Shown here one piece after another: positions 33,108-46,799 of a stretch of DNA of 64,000 nucleotides (its first letter is position 1; the number at the start of each line of letters is the position of its first letter). The notes beneath the pieces are model-generated. The model worked only from the letters and a program-made list of their open reading frames with translations, was not told the DNA's origin and ran no database searches. The position numbers and the translations under genes were made by a program. This DNA is from Epiperipatus broadwayi (taxonomy: Eukaryota; Onychophora; Udeonychophora; Euonychophora; Peripatidae). The DNA is taken from NCBI GenBank assembly GCA_028023455.1, contig JAQFVV010006197.1, positions 15,745,254 to 15,809,253 on the forward strand. Direction: 5' to 3'.

Positions 33108-36100
33108 TCATCATCATCATCATCATCAACCATTATCAATCCACTGCAGGATGTAGATCTCTCCAAGTTTAATCCATCTTCTCCGATCTTTAGCTTCTCT
33201 TCTCCACAACACTCCTGCACATTTTCTTATTTCATCCATCCATCTCACATGTGGTCTCTTTCTGGGTCTTTTACAATCTCTTGGAATCCAGTTTAAAATT
33301 TCAATTGTCCATCTATTATCATCTTTTCTAGCAATATGTCCAGCCCAACTCCATTTCAATCTTTTAATTTTTTCAATAAGGTCAGTAACACCTGTTTGTT
33401 GTCTTAACCATACATTGCGTTTTCAATCTCTTCTTGTTACTCCCAACATACATCTCTCCATACTCCTTTGAGTGGTCTGAAGTCTCTGTATTGCTCCTCT
33501 ATTAAGTGTCCACGTCTCAGATCCATAAGTAAGAACTGGCAAAACACATTTATTAAAAACCTTCCTTTTCAAACACATAGGCATATTTCCTTTTAGTATC
33601 AAGTTATTTCTACCAAAAGCACTCCAAACAAGTTTAATTCTATGATTAATTTCCTCCATTATGTTTCCATCTGTATTAATAATCTGACCAAGGGATTTGT
33701 AACTGTTAATTTCTTCTAATTCTTCATAATCAATCTTTATTTTCATATTTTGAGCAAATCGATTAAACATTACTTTAGTCTTTTTAACATTTATCTTTAG
33801 TCCTACTTTTCTACTTTCATCTGCTAACTCCTGCAATATTTCCTGCAGCTCTGAAGCATTATTTGTAAAAACAACTACATCATCTGCGAAATCTAAATGA
33901 CTTAAATACTCTCCATTTACTTTCACTCCTTTAGTTTCCCATTTTAATCCACAAAATACTTCTTGCAGCACTGCTGTAAAGAGTTTTGGAGATATGGAGT
34001 CACCTTGTCTTACACCTTTCTCAATGTTGATTTTTCCAGTATCATTATGTAATCTAATTGTTGCTGTTGCATTTTTATAAATATTCTTTAAAATATGACA
34101 ATATCCTGGTCTATACCTTGATGATCCAATGCTTTAATCACTGAAGAAATGTGTATAGAATCAAATGCCTTTTCATAATCTACAAATCCAAAACATAATG
34201 ACAACTCATATTCGTTTGTCCTTTTTATGACTTCTCTCAATACCTGGATATGATCTATTGTACTAAAACCACTTTTAAATCCAGCTTGTTCTCTTGGTTG
34301 ATGGAAATCCAAAGTTCTCTGTAGACGAGTTGTAATTATCTTGGTAAAAATTTTATATAAAACTGATAAAAGGCTGATAGGTCTGTAATTTCTAATACCT
34401 TCTTTAATACCTTTTTTAAATATTAATATTATTACTGCATTCTTCCAATCTTCCGGTACATCTTTATCATTTAGACATTTGGTATATAACTTTGCTAAAA
34501 TTGTTTCTATTTCTTCACCTGCTTCTTTTAATATATCAATTATAATTCCATCTTTTCCTGGAGCCTTTCCTTTCTTCATACACTTAATTGCATGTCTCAC
34601 TTCTTCATTTAAAATTCTGGGCAATTCGGAAGATGTAATAGATATAGGAGGTACTAGTTCTTTATTACTATATAATTCTTGATAAAAATCTTCTACCAAT
34701 TTCATGATGTCATCTCTCTTTTTAGTAATAATTCCATCATTTTTTCTTATTGCAGATATAAATTTCCTACCAATACCAAAATGTTGTTTAACATTTTTGA
34801 GACTTTTATTTTCTTCTACAGCTTTCCTTGCTATTTCACAGTTATACTTTCTTATATCATTTTCAACTCTTTTCCGTACCATTTTACAAAATTCGAGATA
34901 TTCAATTCTTTTTAATACATCATTTTTGTATATCTTCAAATTCCTTCTTTTCTTCATAAATTCTCTAGTCTCAGTAGAAATTTTATTAGTCAATTGCTGC
35001 TTTTTTCTACCAGCTATGTCTGTTGCAGTTTTTAAAAGTGTATCAGTTATTTTCATATTAATTTCATTCAAATCTGAATCATGTTCAAAATCTCCTAACA
35101 CTTGAAACCTATTTGTAAGTTCTAATTTAAATTCATTAGAATGTTTCTGAAGATTAGGAATATCAACTGTAAATATTGTTTTTCTTAATAATTTTTGTCT
35201 CTCTAGTTTTACATTAACACATAACTTACACATTACTAATCGATGATCACTTCCTGTGTTAAATTTATTAAGAACATTACAATCTTGAAATATGTATTTT
35301 CTGTTAGTCAAAATATAATCCAATTCTGCTGTACCTTCATTTGGATGCTTCCATGTCCATTTACTTTTAACATTTTTCTCAAAAAAGGAATTCATAATAT
35401 AAAGTTTTTCTTTTTCTGCAAACTCCCACAAGTCTATGTCCTCTCTCATTTCTACTACCATAACCAAAATTACCTACAGCAATTTCATCTTTCATTTGTC
35501 TACCAATTCTAGCATTAAAGTCTCCCATAACAATTTTAAAATGTTGTTTACTCTGATCAAAAGCCTTTTGTACATCCATATAAAAATCTTCTACTACTTC
35601 ATCACTATGAGAACTTGTTGGGGCATAAACCTGAATTATCTGCATTTGGTATCTGCTATTAAGTTGTATAACTAATCTTGCCACTCTGTCTGATACATCA
35701 TCAATCTCCACAATATTGTTCTTCCACTTTTTATTTATAATGAATCCTACTCCACTTGTATTTCCAATATGTGTGCCTTTATAATAGAGTATATGTCCAC
35801 TTTTTTAATCAATTGTTTCTTCTCCTTTTCTTCTAACTTCACAAAGTCCAATAATGTCCCATTTAATATAAGACAGTTCTTCTTCTAATTCTTGCAATCT
35901 TCCTTCACTTGAAAGTGATCTGCAGTTGTAAGTACCTAAATAAAAAGTCGTCATCAAATGGCAGCCTGGGTCTGCAATCAGGGGATTCTTAGCACCCTCC
36001 GCCTTCGGCCACCAACCGCTGCCTTGGTTGGTGACTTTACAGCCTCCTGGGAATAAGGGCCATGCTTTATTTTTGTCTGTCATAATTGTATATATGTATT
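33108..36100 (-). mobile_element. RTE-type non-LTR retrotransposon, nearly full length, four to five lesions
   Basis: One long protein can be followed from 36083 to 33126. An N-terminal region of unknown role with WWPKAEGAKNPL leads into an APE-type endonuclease: TYNCRSLSSEGRL, CEVRR, VYAPTSSHSD, MGDFNARIG at about 35525, and GSDHRLV near 35245. The reverse transcriptase has RNYRPISLLS near 34390, EQAGFKSGFS near 34280, FVDYEKAFDSI near 34165 and the catalytic FADDVVVF near 33875. A C-terminal WAGHIARKDDNRW follows. The lesions are an in-frame TAA near 35806, a frameshift near 35435, another with possible small loss near 34090, and a TGA near 33423. The 3' end is a (TGATGA)n microsatellite at 33108-33127, typical of RTE elements. 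In life it nicks target DNA and reverse-transcribes its own RNA there. Confidence 0.9.
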
Positions 36101-36490
36101 GGAAAAATATTTATCATTTACACAAACATTCATTCTGCCTTATCAGGCACTGAGAAGAAAGACCATGGTGTTTCTTGATCTTAAACTCAGAGGTAAAAAG
36201 TCAATAAACTCACCACACTGGCTAATGCGTGTTGGTGAGCAGCCCATCCATGTTCGTATACTATATGAATAATCACATAGTAATAACAGCTGCAACGACA
36301 AGAACGTATGGAGTGGACATTAGGAATTTGCCCTGCTCGGTTCCTTTAAGGCCTCCAAGAGGAATCAAAGGGTCTCCTTTCAGTTAATAGCAAACTCCTT
36401 TCTGCAGCCACTTCTTTTATACTACATAGATATACCACTAGACATATCTCAGATTATATGGTAATATCTCATTATCATAATTTTCAATGA
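36101..36490. other. Upstream flank of the RTE element
   Basis: Moderately GC-richer than the surroundings, possibly RTE 5' untranslated sequence (CTGCCTTATCAGGCACTGAG). No gene is supported. Confidence 0.35.
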
Positions 36491-36496
36491 TTATTA

Positions 36497-36715
36497 ATAC
36501 ATTGTAGAAGTATCTCTCCAAGCTGTCTAGTTTTCTGATCCATAGCTTCTTTTACTTCACAAATTTTTTCTTATATCTTCCATCCATCTCATATACAGTC
36601 TCTTTTTATTTTAGGTCTTTTACAATCTGTCTGTCACAATCTCCCTAACAATAAGTCCAGTCCCAGCTCATTTTAGTCTCATATTTTTTTTGCTTTCAAT
36701 AATGTGAATTATATC
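36497..36715 (-). mobile_element. RTE 3'-end fragment
   Basis: CTTCCATCCATCTCATATAC, TCTTTTACAATCTGTCTG and AGTCCAGTCCCAGCTCATTT align with the C-terminal coding part of the RTE copy at 33130-33370. Confidence 0.65.
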
Positions 36716-37234
36716 TGTTTATTATTTGCCTGAGGTTTGTGATGATGGTATATGAAATGTGTGATAATATATTGAACTATTTGCATTACTATCATTAAAT
36801 GTAGAATGTAGATAAAAAGAGATGTCTTTACAGTAGCAGACCATGTATGTACTAATGAACATATGTTCAATTGGTAAAATACAAAAATACTGGATAGAAA
36901 GGAAAAGGTGCAAAGATACAATTGCTCGCTCATGCAACAATGATAAATAATTTTATAAATCAACCCAGTGTGGCAACACATTTCACACATCGAAAAAAGG
37001 ATTTTAAAAAATGAAGGAATCAGAAATATTTGAACCAATTCTCATGGATTCATTTTATTTTTTCCTAAATACTATATCTTGTGTTGTAAGCGGAAGTACT
37101 CATTTATTATTATTTAACACTCGTGAAAAAGCACACAATAGCTTAAATGGCTGATTAAATTTATTACAACTAGAAACAGCGCTAAAAATAAATGTTTATT
37201 TACATAGATAAGTATATGAAATTTCTACTAACTA
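36716..37234. other. AT-rich DNA, nothing recognised
   Basis: A 109-codon minus-strand frame at 36709-37038 has no recognisable domain. Confidence 0.35.
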
Positions 37235-37485
37235 TCCTCACCACAATAGTTCAGTTGGTTAGAACTTTGCCTTAAAATTTGATATTCAAGAATCTAAAGA
37301 TGAAAGTTTGTCTCCTATGCTAATATTGTCACTGGTCAGGTCAGAAACACCTAAAGAAGAGTGGAGAATACTCGCAATGTTGTGTTGTCTATTCGTGTGT
37401 TATTACTAACAAGTTGTTTATATTTGAAAAGTTTAAATAAAGTTTAATAATTTTTTTTCTATATATTCAACATTTAATGATAGAT
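37235..37485 (+). mobile_element. tRNA-derived SINE-like repeat, single copy of family G
   Basis: TAGTTCAGTTGGTTAGAACT at 37248 is a good tRNA A-box-type start, followed by TATTCAAGAATCTAAAGATG and a decayed B-box. The body (ATTGTCACTGGTCAGGTCAG, CACCTAAAGAAGAGTGGAG) and the AATAAAGTTTAATAA tail match the arms at 10620-11425. Confidence 0.7.
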
Positions 37486-37874
37486 TATAGAAATAGTTCA
37501 ACACATCATATCTCTTTATTCTCTCACCTATGTATTTCAAATTTGATCTTTCATTATTTCAAACTTACATCTCATCATATTTCATTGTGTGTATTAAAGT
37601 CCCTTTATTGCTCTTTTATATGCGATATTATCTAAATCTGTGTATATATTTAACAAAGATTTCTTTATTTAAAACCAATAGTATAATATATATTTTTCTA
37701 TTCAGTATGATTATTTAGATAAATCAATATAATCATAAATATACGAAGTCTGTATAGAGAAAAGCTTTCATAGTTTTTTTTTTTAAAAAAAAAACACAAT
37801 AAGTTCTTAGATGACTTTCGACTATTACAAATCATAGACGTAGCATAAATTGGAAAGTGGGAATGGGTGTATAT

Positions 37875-38180
37875 GTATGCTATTATTGCTAATTTACATA
37901 AAATTTAAATATGAAAATTAATTAGGGAGAATATTTTTTGAGAGGGGCACGCATGATTCTTTTCTATTGGTAGAAATTTCGTCACCTGAGGTATGCCATG
38001 CCTCTTTAATTTTTCGTTTAAAATGCGTCTTAAAACGAAAAATTAAAGAGGCATGGCATACCTCAGGGGAAAAAAACTCTATTAATAGATAAGAATCATG
38101 CGTGCCATTCTCAAAAAATATTCTCCCTAATTAATTTTCATATTTAAATTTTATGTAAATTGCAATAACAGCATATATAT
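37875..38180. repeat. Foldback element with ~150-bp arms
   Basis: ATAAAATTTAAATATGAAAA, TTAATTAGGGAGAATATTTT, CGCATGATTCTTTTCTATT and CCTGAGGTATGCCATGCCTC in the left arm are mirrored in the right arm, around AAAATGCGTCTT at about 38020-38030. Arm identity is high. No ORF is present. Confidence 0.8.
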
Positions 38181-38227
38181 AATGATTTATGCTATATTTA
38201 AATCAGACTAATATATACTAATTAGGT

Positions 38228-40818
38228 TCTTACAACTGCAAACATTTATAAATGAAAGAAGATTTCACAAATTATCGATGAATTATCAAATATTGAATGA
38301 GAATTTGATGAACTTTGTGAAAGTAGAAGAAAAAGTGAAGAAACAATTGATTTAAAGAATGAACATTTACTACAAACAAAGGCATACATATTGGAATCAC
38401 AAGTGGAGTGGGATTCATTATAATTAAAGTGGAAAAGTAATATTGGAGGGATTGATGGTATATCAGACAGAATGATCAAATTAACTATTCAACTTAATTA
38501 AAGATATGCAGATAATTCAAGTTAACACCCAACAAGTTCTCTTTATGATGAAGAAATAGAGAATTTTTAGATAAATGTAAAAAAGTTTTTGATTAGACTA
38601 AACAACATTTTAAAATTATTATGGAAGACTTTAATGTGAGAACTGATAAATTATTAAAAGATTAAAGGGCTTATGGTGATAGAAATGAGAAAGGACATAA
38701 ACTTGTGGAGTTTGCAGAAAAAGAAAAACTATATTATGATTTTTAAAAAAAAATACTAAACAGAAATGATCAGGAAACATTCAAATAAAGTTACACCAAA
38801 ATTGGATTATATTTTAACTATCAGAATATATATATATATATATATTTAAAAATTATAATCTTCTTAATAGATTTATCACAGGAAGTGATTATCAATTAAT
38901 GAGATTATGATATGTGTTAAAGCAAAATTAGAGAGATAAAAATTATTAAGAAAAGTAATATTAACAATTGATATTCCTAATCTTCAAAATCATTCAATGA
39001 ATTTAAATCAAAATTACAAATCATTTTAAAATTATTAGCAGACTTTGAAGTGGTTTAAACTTGACTACAATCAATAAGAAGAAAATTGCTATCCTATTAA
39101 GAACTGAAGAAAATTAGCTATACAAAAAAAGCAACAATTTACCAGTAATTTTTTTCAGAGACAAAAGAATATATGAAGAAATGAATGACTGAACATTTTT
39201 TAAAATAATCCATTAAGAAGAATTGAATATCAAGTTTATAAAATGATATGAAAAAGAGAATAAAAATCTCAAAATTGTAAAACAACATTTTGATATTAGA
39301 AGAAAAGTGATTTCTGCAATAAAAGAAAAGGTTGGGATTAATACTAAAAGGAGAGATGACATTGTGAAATGTATGAGAGTTCTATGAAGAATTATATAGC
39401 AATAAAGAATAAAAACAATGTTTGTCCTATAATTATTATATCTTCTGAATTTCCTGGCATTTTAAAATGAAGTGAGACTTGCAATTAAATCTATAAAGTG
39501 AGGAGAAATCCAGAGAATGAAGGAATTATAATTCATATCTTAAAAGAAACAGATGAAAAAATAGAAAAAAATATTGTAAAAGCTGATTGGAAAAAATACA
39601 GTAGTAAGATCGATATTTAAGAAAGGTGATAAAGAATATATTAGAAATTACACACCTATCAATTTTTTATCAGTTCTGAATATAATTTTTATCAAGATTA
39701 TTACAACTCATCTCCAGAAACTTTGGATTTTAACCAACAAACCAAAAAAAAAGAGCAAGTTAAAAGTTGTTTTAACACAGTAGATCATGTCCAAATATTG
39801 AAAGATATTATAAAAAGGTCCAATAAATATGAGTTGTTATTATGTTTTGGATTGTAATTATGAAAAGGCATTTGATTCTTTAAGCATTTCTATAGTTATT
39901 AAAGTATAGACTTATCAAGATATAGATTTATGATATTGTCACCTTCTAAAAAATATTTATCAAAATGCATCAGAAATTATTACATTATTCCATACTAAGA
40001 ATATTAATATTGAGAAAAGATATAACTCAGGATGAGTCATATGATTCTATATCTCCAAAAAATTTTACAGCAATTTTATAAGAAATATTTTGTGGATTAA
40101 AACAAAGTAAGTTAAAGTAAAGGATATTATTTCCATCATCTAGATTTTATAGGTGATGTGAATTTTTTAAAATAATGCTTCAGATTATCAAATGAAAGTA
40201 GGACTAAAGATAAATGCTAAAAAGGCTAAAGTAATGCTCAATGGCTTTTCTCAGCAACAAGAAAATAAGGATTGATAATTATGAATTAAAAACAATTATA
40301 AATACTGTGGCAAGATTATTAACATAGACATAAATATAATGGATAAAATCAATCATAGAATTAAACTTGAATGGAGTGCTTCTGGTACAAAAATTTAACA
40401 TTAAAAAAATGCCTACATTATGGATCTGAAACTTGAATACTTAACAAAAGATCAATGTAGAGACTTCTACAAGTGTGGACAGATGCATGTTAGAAGTAAC
40501 AAGAAAAAAGAAACACATAAGTGAGAGAACAAACATTATTTCACTGACAACATTGAAACAATTAGGAAACTAAAATAAAATTTGGATGGAAAATATTGCT
40601 AAAAGAAATGATAATAGATGAATAGTTAAAGTTTTAAGTTGGAACCCAAGAGATTGTAAAAGGGCTAGAAAGAACTATATGTGTGGTCGATAGATGAAAT
40701 AAGAAGGTTTGTTATTCTGTTGTGGATAAGAAAAACTAAATATCAGAATAACTAAAATAAATTTGAGGAAACTTTCTATAGTAGATCGATAATGTTTGAA
40801 AATGATGATGATATAAAG
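38228..40818 (+). mobile_element. Strongly decayed RTE-type LINE copy
   Basis: Collinear with the RTE at 33108-36100 but in the opposite orientation. The APE start (ACAACTGCAAACATTTATA) is at 38230, the GDFNAR-equivalent near 38617 reads as MEDFNVRT, and AAAGGCATTTGATTCTTTA near 39864 corresponds to the FDS motif. Small tail GATGATGAT lies at 40804-40812. Very many frameshifts and deletions; its 3' part is intact only in outline. Confidence 0.7.
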
Positions 40819-42640
40819 GAATAAAAATGTAAAATATTTATCTACCTTTTTTAAAAGTATAGACTTCATTTTTTATTAAATGTCTTAAGCTTAAAAAATG
40901 ATCAAATATATATTTATTTACCACATCTAATAAAAACTGCCTAATACGTAACATCTGAATAATTTTGTCTGACATTTATAATAAATAAAAAAATAAAAGC
41001 AGCAAAGCTGAAAGTCTTATGCAATACCTGTAAGTATTTTATATAATGAATTATCTAGAATTGTCTAATTACAGCTTGTCTTTACGCGAAGAACTTAATG
41101 TTTGTAATATGAAGTAAATAGGCAAATTTCAATGACTTATCAATACCATATCAACTTTTTGTGTGTAAAATGAATTTTTATTTTTAAATTCAAATAACAA
41201 AAGTGTATTAAAAAATATTTTATCGCCTGTTAGTTGCTTTTATTATGAATATTGTTTGTGGAATCTCTCGTGAGATCATTATTACTGATATAGCTAATGA
41301 AGAAAATTATTTATGAAAATTTATAATTGAATTTAATTGTATCTCATGATCAAAAGCTGGACAACAGAACTCACTTAAGTCAGAATTTTTCAATCTTTTT
41401 TTCAATGTGACTTTTTTTTATCATATTATTTTTGTGCAATTTAAATGTATAGTGAAGTTAGATTCCTCTTAAAATAAATTATGCATATTTTCAGAATTGT
41501 TTTAATTATAAAGATTATAGGAACATTTGGTATGAAACATAAAATTTTCAAGTATTTCAAATATTTATTTCATATACCTTCAAACTTGGAAATAAAAAAT
41601 ATATAATGTATTTAATTTATAAATTTTTTTTATATAATGATCTATGTAAATTTAAAATAATAACAATGAATATAATACAAATAATAGCTGAAAGAAAACT
41701 ATGGACTACCATTACTTAATAAGAGGACTAATCTGCATTTTGGTTTTATATAAGAAATTACTGTTTGGGTCCTTTGTGAATTACTTAACTTAACCAGCTA
41801 TGATTCACACAAGCAGCTAAGAATCCTGATTTATTCGCATTTTATGAGGCTATCCAACAGTTATTTTTAAAAACAATTCGACTTATATTGATTTTAATAG
41901 AGATGATAGATTCTATAGAAAATCTGCTTTATACTAGCAGGCAAAAATTTATTTTTCATTTTCTTCTACCACCTCCTTCTTTTCATTCATTCATTTCATT
42001 TTTTTTTATTTTGAGTATAAAAACTCATAACATTTTTTTAATACTCTTCAGATTCTCCATGAAGACACCAGGCCTATTAGGAATCCCAGTAGTTAAGAAT
42101 CACTGATTTCACTTCATTCTAATTTTTCCTTCACACAAGTAGCATCAACTTTTTTTGTACTTGAAATCTTATTAAATGTTGTTTTAATATGAATTCAGTT
42201 TTTATATGGTATGTATATAAATTACCTTTTCAATTATGATTGTAGTAAATTTATATATAGATTTAGACTTTCTATGTAGACATATTCACATAAGAATAAG
42301 GTAAAATTTTCACCTGATGGACAAAAAAATTTACTGACATTTAGTGAGAGCATTTTTAGCTACATATCAAAAAATATCCTGAAAAAAATTCAACTTTAAA
42401 TGTAATCTTTTTACTTACACCTACAATTTTTTTCCTTTATAATATCATAGTTGATCATTGAATAGTCAACAGTGGTTTTAATGAATTTGTAAAAAATAAA
42501 CTTTTGTTTCAATAACCCACTCAATATATTGTATTCTTTTTTTTATGAATTCTTTGTGAATGAAAGAAAAACAAAATCAGGCAGCCATAGTGATATTTCA
42601 TGTCAAAAATGTTATCTACTCATGATCATTATTTTCAATC
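40819..42640. other. AT-rich DNA, nothing recognised
   Basis: No supported gene or element. Confidence 0.4.
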
Positions 42641-42689
42641 ATTTTCAATACAATGTGGAATGAAGATTTCTCAGTGTTTTATCAAGTTG

Positions 42690-43665
42690 ACTCAATTCAT
42701 AGATTTTGTTCTGCCAACACTGCAACGAACTTGCTTACTTCATTTATTCTATTCACATATAGTTTATTTCTAAGTCTTTTATATTTCATGGATTACAATT
42801 CAATACTAATTCTCCAACCATTGTCATTTCTACCAATAAAATATTTGGAACAATTCCATTTCAGTTTTTTTAGATTCTTTCAATAATATCAATGGTATTG
42901 TTTCTCTCAATGGTGTATTTAGGACTTTTTTATCTTGTTAATACCAACTTATATATCTCCATACTTCACTGAATGTTCTGAATTATTGTTAAGTATCTGA
43001 ATCTTATATCAAAAAATAAGCACTGTTGAAAGACATTATCTTTTAAATCCAAGTTTAATTCCGACCAAGATATTTATAATAGTTAACTTTTTTTAATTTA
43101 TTGTTATCAATCATTATTTTTTCTTATTTGTAAAACCATTGAGCAGTACTTAAACAATTTTAACATTTATATCCGTAGCCCCTATGTTTTTGCTATCGTC
43201 TAATAATTCTTGTAATATTTCCTAAGATTCTGATGTATTATTAACAAGAATAATCATATTTTTTAAAACTTCTAAATGATTTAATACATCTGCATTTCTT
43301 TTTATTCTTTTAGTTTCTCATTTTAAGCCATCAAATATGTTTTATAATTTTTTTACAAATTCTGCAGAATTAGAAGATTAATATCATCATATAGTTATAA
43401 CTTCAGAATTTGACAGTATTTGGGCTAAATGTTTAAATAGTATAAAGCTTTAATTTCTGCAGAAATGCTTATAGAATCAAATAGCTTTTCACAGTCTATA
43501 AATCCAAACACAAATTGGCAATTATTCACTTCATGCTTTTTATAACTTCTCTTAACATATGAATGTGATCTGATGAATTCTAACCATTTTTAAATTCAGC
43601 TTATTCTTTTGACTACCTTGAACCCAAAGTTCTCTGTATAGTATTTCTGTTTTATATTTTACATT
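42690..43665 (-). mobile_element. Decayed RTE fragment (reverse-transcriptase to C-terminus)
   Basis: ATAGAATCAAATAGCTTTTC, CTATAAATCCAAACACAAAT, and AACCCAAAGTTCTCTGTATA near 43480-43640 match the RTE RT segment at 34155-34325. The parts at 42820-43130 follow its C-terminal half. Frames are destroyed. Confidence 0.65.
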
Positions 43666-44009
43666 ATTATTATGACCATTAACAACTGAATACAGTTGTT
43701 TTAACTGCAAAAAGATAAAGAATATAAAAGAATAAAAATGTAAAAATAAGTTTGTATGCTAACAATACAAATCAATTGATGAATTACAAACATATCTTTA
43801 ATGGTCTCAAGAGTTTCCTTTTAAATACTCTGCTCTATGGTTAATTCAATTAACTATCTAATATTTGCCAGTAAATAGATATGAAGCTTTGTTTTAGCTA
43901 GTGGACAAATATGGAAAGAAAATATTCAAACGATTATCTGGCAAAGTACAGAGTGTAACCCCTTTTCTTTCACAGTTCTTCTATGCGAAGCTATTAGAAA
44001 TGCAGAGAT

Positions 44010-44200
44010 CCATTTAAAAACTATTTTCTGTTTTTAAAAAAATTATTTTACATATCAATTCTTTAATCTGTTTGTATGATATATTCCTATGTTGTCTATT
44101 AACTTCTTCTGCAACAAACTTTACTTTTTTGAAAGACAACTTTGTCATATTGCAGTTTTCATTGAATTCCTCCTGGTCTTCCACATTACTGAGATGCAAA
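44010..44200 (-). mobile_element. LINE-like coding scrap
   Basis: A 61-codon frame contains FKKVKFVAEEVNRQHRN. A recognisable variant (FQKDKFVAKEVRRWHH) occurs on the minus strand at 46870-46915 next to reverse-transcriptase sequence, so both are probably from one retroelement family. Confidence 0.4.
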
Positions 44201-44755
44201 GATTATTCAGGAAAAGAGAATTTATGAATATTTAATATATAAACAAGCAGGCAAATAACTTAATTTATTGCTCATATATTTTATTTGCGCTTTATTATTT
44301 TTCTGAAAATATATATATGTTTTGCTTCATAAATCAATACGTTGATTACTTATTATAAGTGTTTTGTTATTCAAATTGAAATTTCCTTCTTTGCCTAAAA
44401 TTAATTGAGTAATTAAGTACTCATGAGGAAATTAATTACTATATTCTAAAAATAATCGCTTATTGTAATGTATTTTACAAATGTTTGTTACTGACAGACA
44501 CTTATGTATGAATTAATTCGTTTGAATAATTACATATAAAGTATTCGCGCAGTTTCCTTTCAATATCTGTATTAGTAGGGGTGAACAATGCTATTCAATA
44601 ATCTGGAATCTAGATACAATACTACCATTTTGATTATTTATGCTTATAACAATGATTTTGTAGTAGAGTAAATAAAGTGACTCACTGTTTTTAATTCAGA
44701 CTAAACATGAGCAAATTATTTGTACAGGACTCTTAAAATTTTGTTAAATTATATT
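44201..44755. other. AT-rich DNA, nothing recognised
   Basis: No supported feature. Confidence 0.35.
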
Positions 44756-44841
44756 AATAAATATAATATATAAGGAATTCAAATTCAGACTTTCACACGA
44801 CCCTCAGCTCTCCATGCCATCTCATATTGTTGACCCACCTG

Positions 44842-44893
44842 ATCATATTCATGCTAAACCAGAAATCATCAGTTGGTCCAGATTACTATCCTC
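44842..44893 (-). ncRNA. Hammerhead ribozyme remnant, family C copy 7 (3' half deleted)
   Basis: Minus strand: GUAAUCUGGACCAA CUGAUGA UUUCUGGUUUAGCAU GAAUAUG. The first box is intact. GAAA reads GAAU and the sequence then diverges, so stem III and the stem I partner are gone. Confidence 0.6.
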
Positions 44894-45549
44894 ACACATA
44901 TATACAATCAGTGCTCAGCTTTATATTAAGATAGCCAATCTTCATACTTTAATGGACTGGCTTCAAACTACTCCAACCCACAACTCTTCAGCCATCCATT
45001 TTCAAAGTCCACATTAGTGCCAAGGTTGTCATTCTACCCATGTTGACCATTTAATCAATCTGACCCCTCATGTACTGGAGAATAATCCATTTACATACAT
45101 ATGTGAGGGATGGGCAAATCTTATAACACCCTGTGTTTTTAATATGTAAATTAATACAGTGTACAGGTTTACACACACCTGCACATATATAAGGTAATAT
45201 AAGAGATTCAAACTCAGACTTACATATGACCCTCAGCTCTCCAAGCCATCTCAAATTGCTGACCCACCTGAGCAGGTGTGTATACGCCTGTACAGTGTAT
45301 TAATTTACATATTAAAAATGCAGGGCATTAAAGGTCTGCCAATCCTTTGCATATGTATGTAAATGGATTATTCTCCAGTACATGAGGGGTCAGAATGACT
45401 AAATGGTCAACATGGGGCTTTGAACATTCCATCATCAAATTTTCAATGAAATGGATGGCTGAAGAGTTGTGGGTTAGAGTAGTTTGAAGCCTGTCCATTA
45501 AAGTATGAAGATTGGCTATCTCAATATAAAGCTGAGCACTGATTGTATA

Positions 45550-45628
45550 TATGTGTAGAGATAGTAATCTGGACCAACTGATGTTTGCTGGTTTAGCGTG
45601 AAATACGTATATTGATGATTAATTATCT
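45550..45628 (+). ncRNA. Type-I hammerhead ribozyme, family C copy 8, mutated
   Basis: GGACCAA CUGAUGU (expected CUGAUGA), UUGCUGGUUUAGCGU, GAAA, AUACGUAU, A, UUGAUG. The last A of the first box is lost and stem I has one mismatch. Confidence 0.65.
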
Positions 45629-45934
45629 TTTCAACATGTATATGATTAGGTGGGTCAGCAATATGAGATGGCATGGAGAGCTGAGGGTCGTGTGAAAGTT
45701 TGATTTTTGAATCCGTTATATATTACCATTATATAGGTGCAGGTGTGTTTAAGCCTGTACAGTGTATTAATTAATATATATAAGAATAGCAAAAAATGTC
45801 TAAATTAATGCTATCAACACACACAATTATCATTATAAAAGTCATTCATTAATATCATTTCAATTTCAAGAAAAAGAAAAAACTGAAAATAAATAATATC
45901 TAAATATTTTTATTTACATAGCGCGATGTTTTTT

Positions 45935-46085
45935 TATATAAATTATAAATAATAACGTAGTTTAAACCACGGCACATGCGCTTTACAGATGGAACACAAT
46001 TTAAACTCAGTTTAAATTGTGTTCCATCTGTAAAGCGCAAATGCCGTGGTTTAAACTATGTTATTATTTATAATTAAATAATATC
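45935..46085. repeat. Foldback element / MITE, ~65-bp arms
   Basis: TATAAATAATAACGTAGTTT, AAACCACGGCACATGCGCTT and TACAGATGGAACACAATTTA on the left are mirrored around AACTCAG by nearly identical complements on the right. Confidence 0.8.
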
Positions 46086-46144
46086 GTAATTGCGGCTTAT
46101 ATATTATATTATTCCATTCTCTAATATTATTTGTTAAATGTCTT

Positions 46145-46480
46145 TTAAAAAAATTTAAACTTTTTATATATACTCAACTGATAGTACTAGAAGACAAGTT
46201 AGTATATAACACAATCTTTTAAAGGGTATTATTTTCCTCTCTTGTGACAGTACTAGCATGGAAAACAAACCAAGAACCTTTAGATTCATGAATACCGAAT
46301 TTAAAGCCAACTAGGCTAATCTGGGAAAGTCATTAAAATTTGTATATACTTATCTATGAGAATCCTGATTTCCCCCCTCTTTCTTAAGCACAAAATTAGT
46401 GAGTGGTTCCTGAACATGAATTATCACAATAAGTTGATTTATAGGGTTAATTGTCATTTTCATGTGACAGCTTCCTTCTG
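46145..46480 (-). mobile_element. Family G SINE-like repeat, diverged copy
   Basis: AGACAAGTTAGTATATAACA, GTGACAGTACTAGCATGGAA and GAACCTTTAGATTCATGAAT are recognisable relatives of the left arm at 10685-10990. No clear hammerhead remains. Confidence 0.6.
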
Positions 46481-46799
46481 GTAATTTTTCTGCCTTAATT
46501 ATATTAGTACTATTATAAACAACTATTATAAACAAATAATACCAACACACATTTTTATGCGCATAATGTCATATGAGATATTTTTTATTATCTTTAAACT
46601 TCCAAAGTTAGTCTGTCTAACAATCTTCCTCAGAGACTGCAAGACAATTGTAATAACAGTTATTTTGGAAATTTAAATATAAAATACTGTATTGCAGTGT
46701 ATTATAGACATAGAAGAGCATGTTGGCATTATTTGTTTATGTTAAAAGTGAAAATAATAATAATAATATACTAAAGATAAATTTTGCAATAACTATATA

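Larger units (their letters stand above)
44757..45790. repeat. Family C nested foldback with two hammerhead remnants
   Basis: Left part 44760-45115 (minus-oriented) and right part 45290-45740 (plus-oriented) are inverted copies. Between them, ACACTGTATTAATTTACATA sequences at 45140-45320 form a second inverted pair. Shared blocks are TCATGTACTGGAGAATAATC, CAACTCTTCAGCCATCCATT and CCTCAGCTCTCC. Confidence 0.75.
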
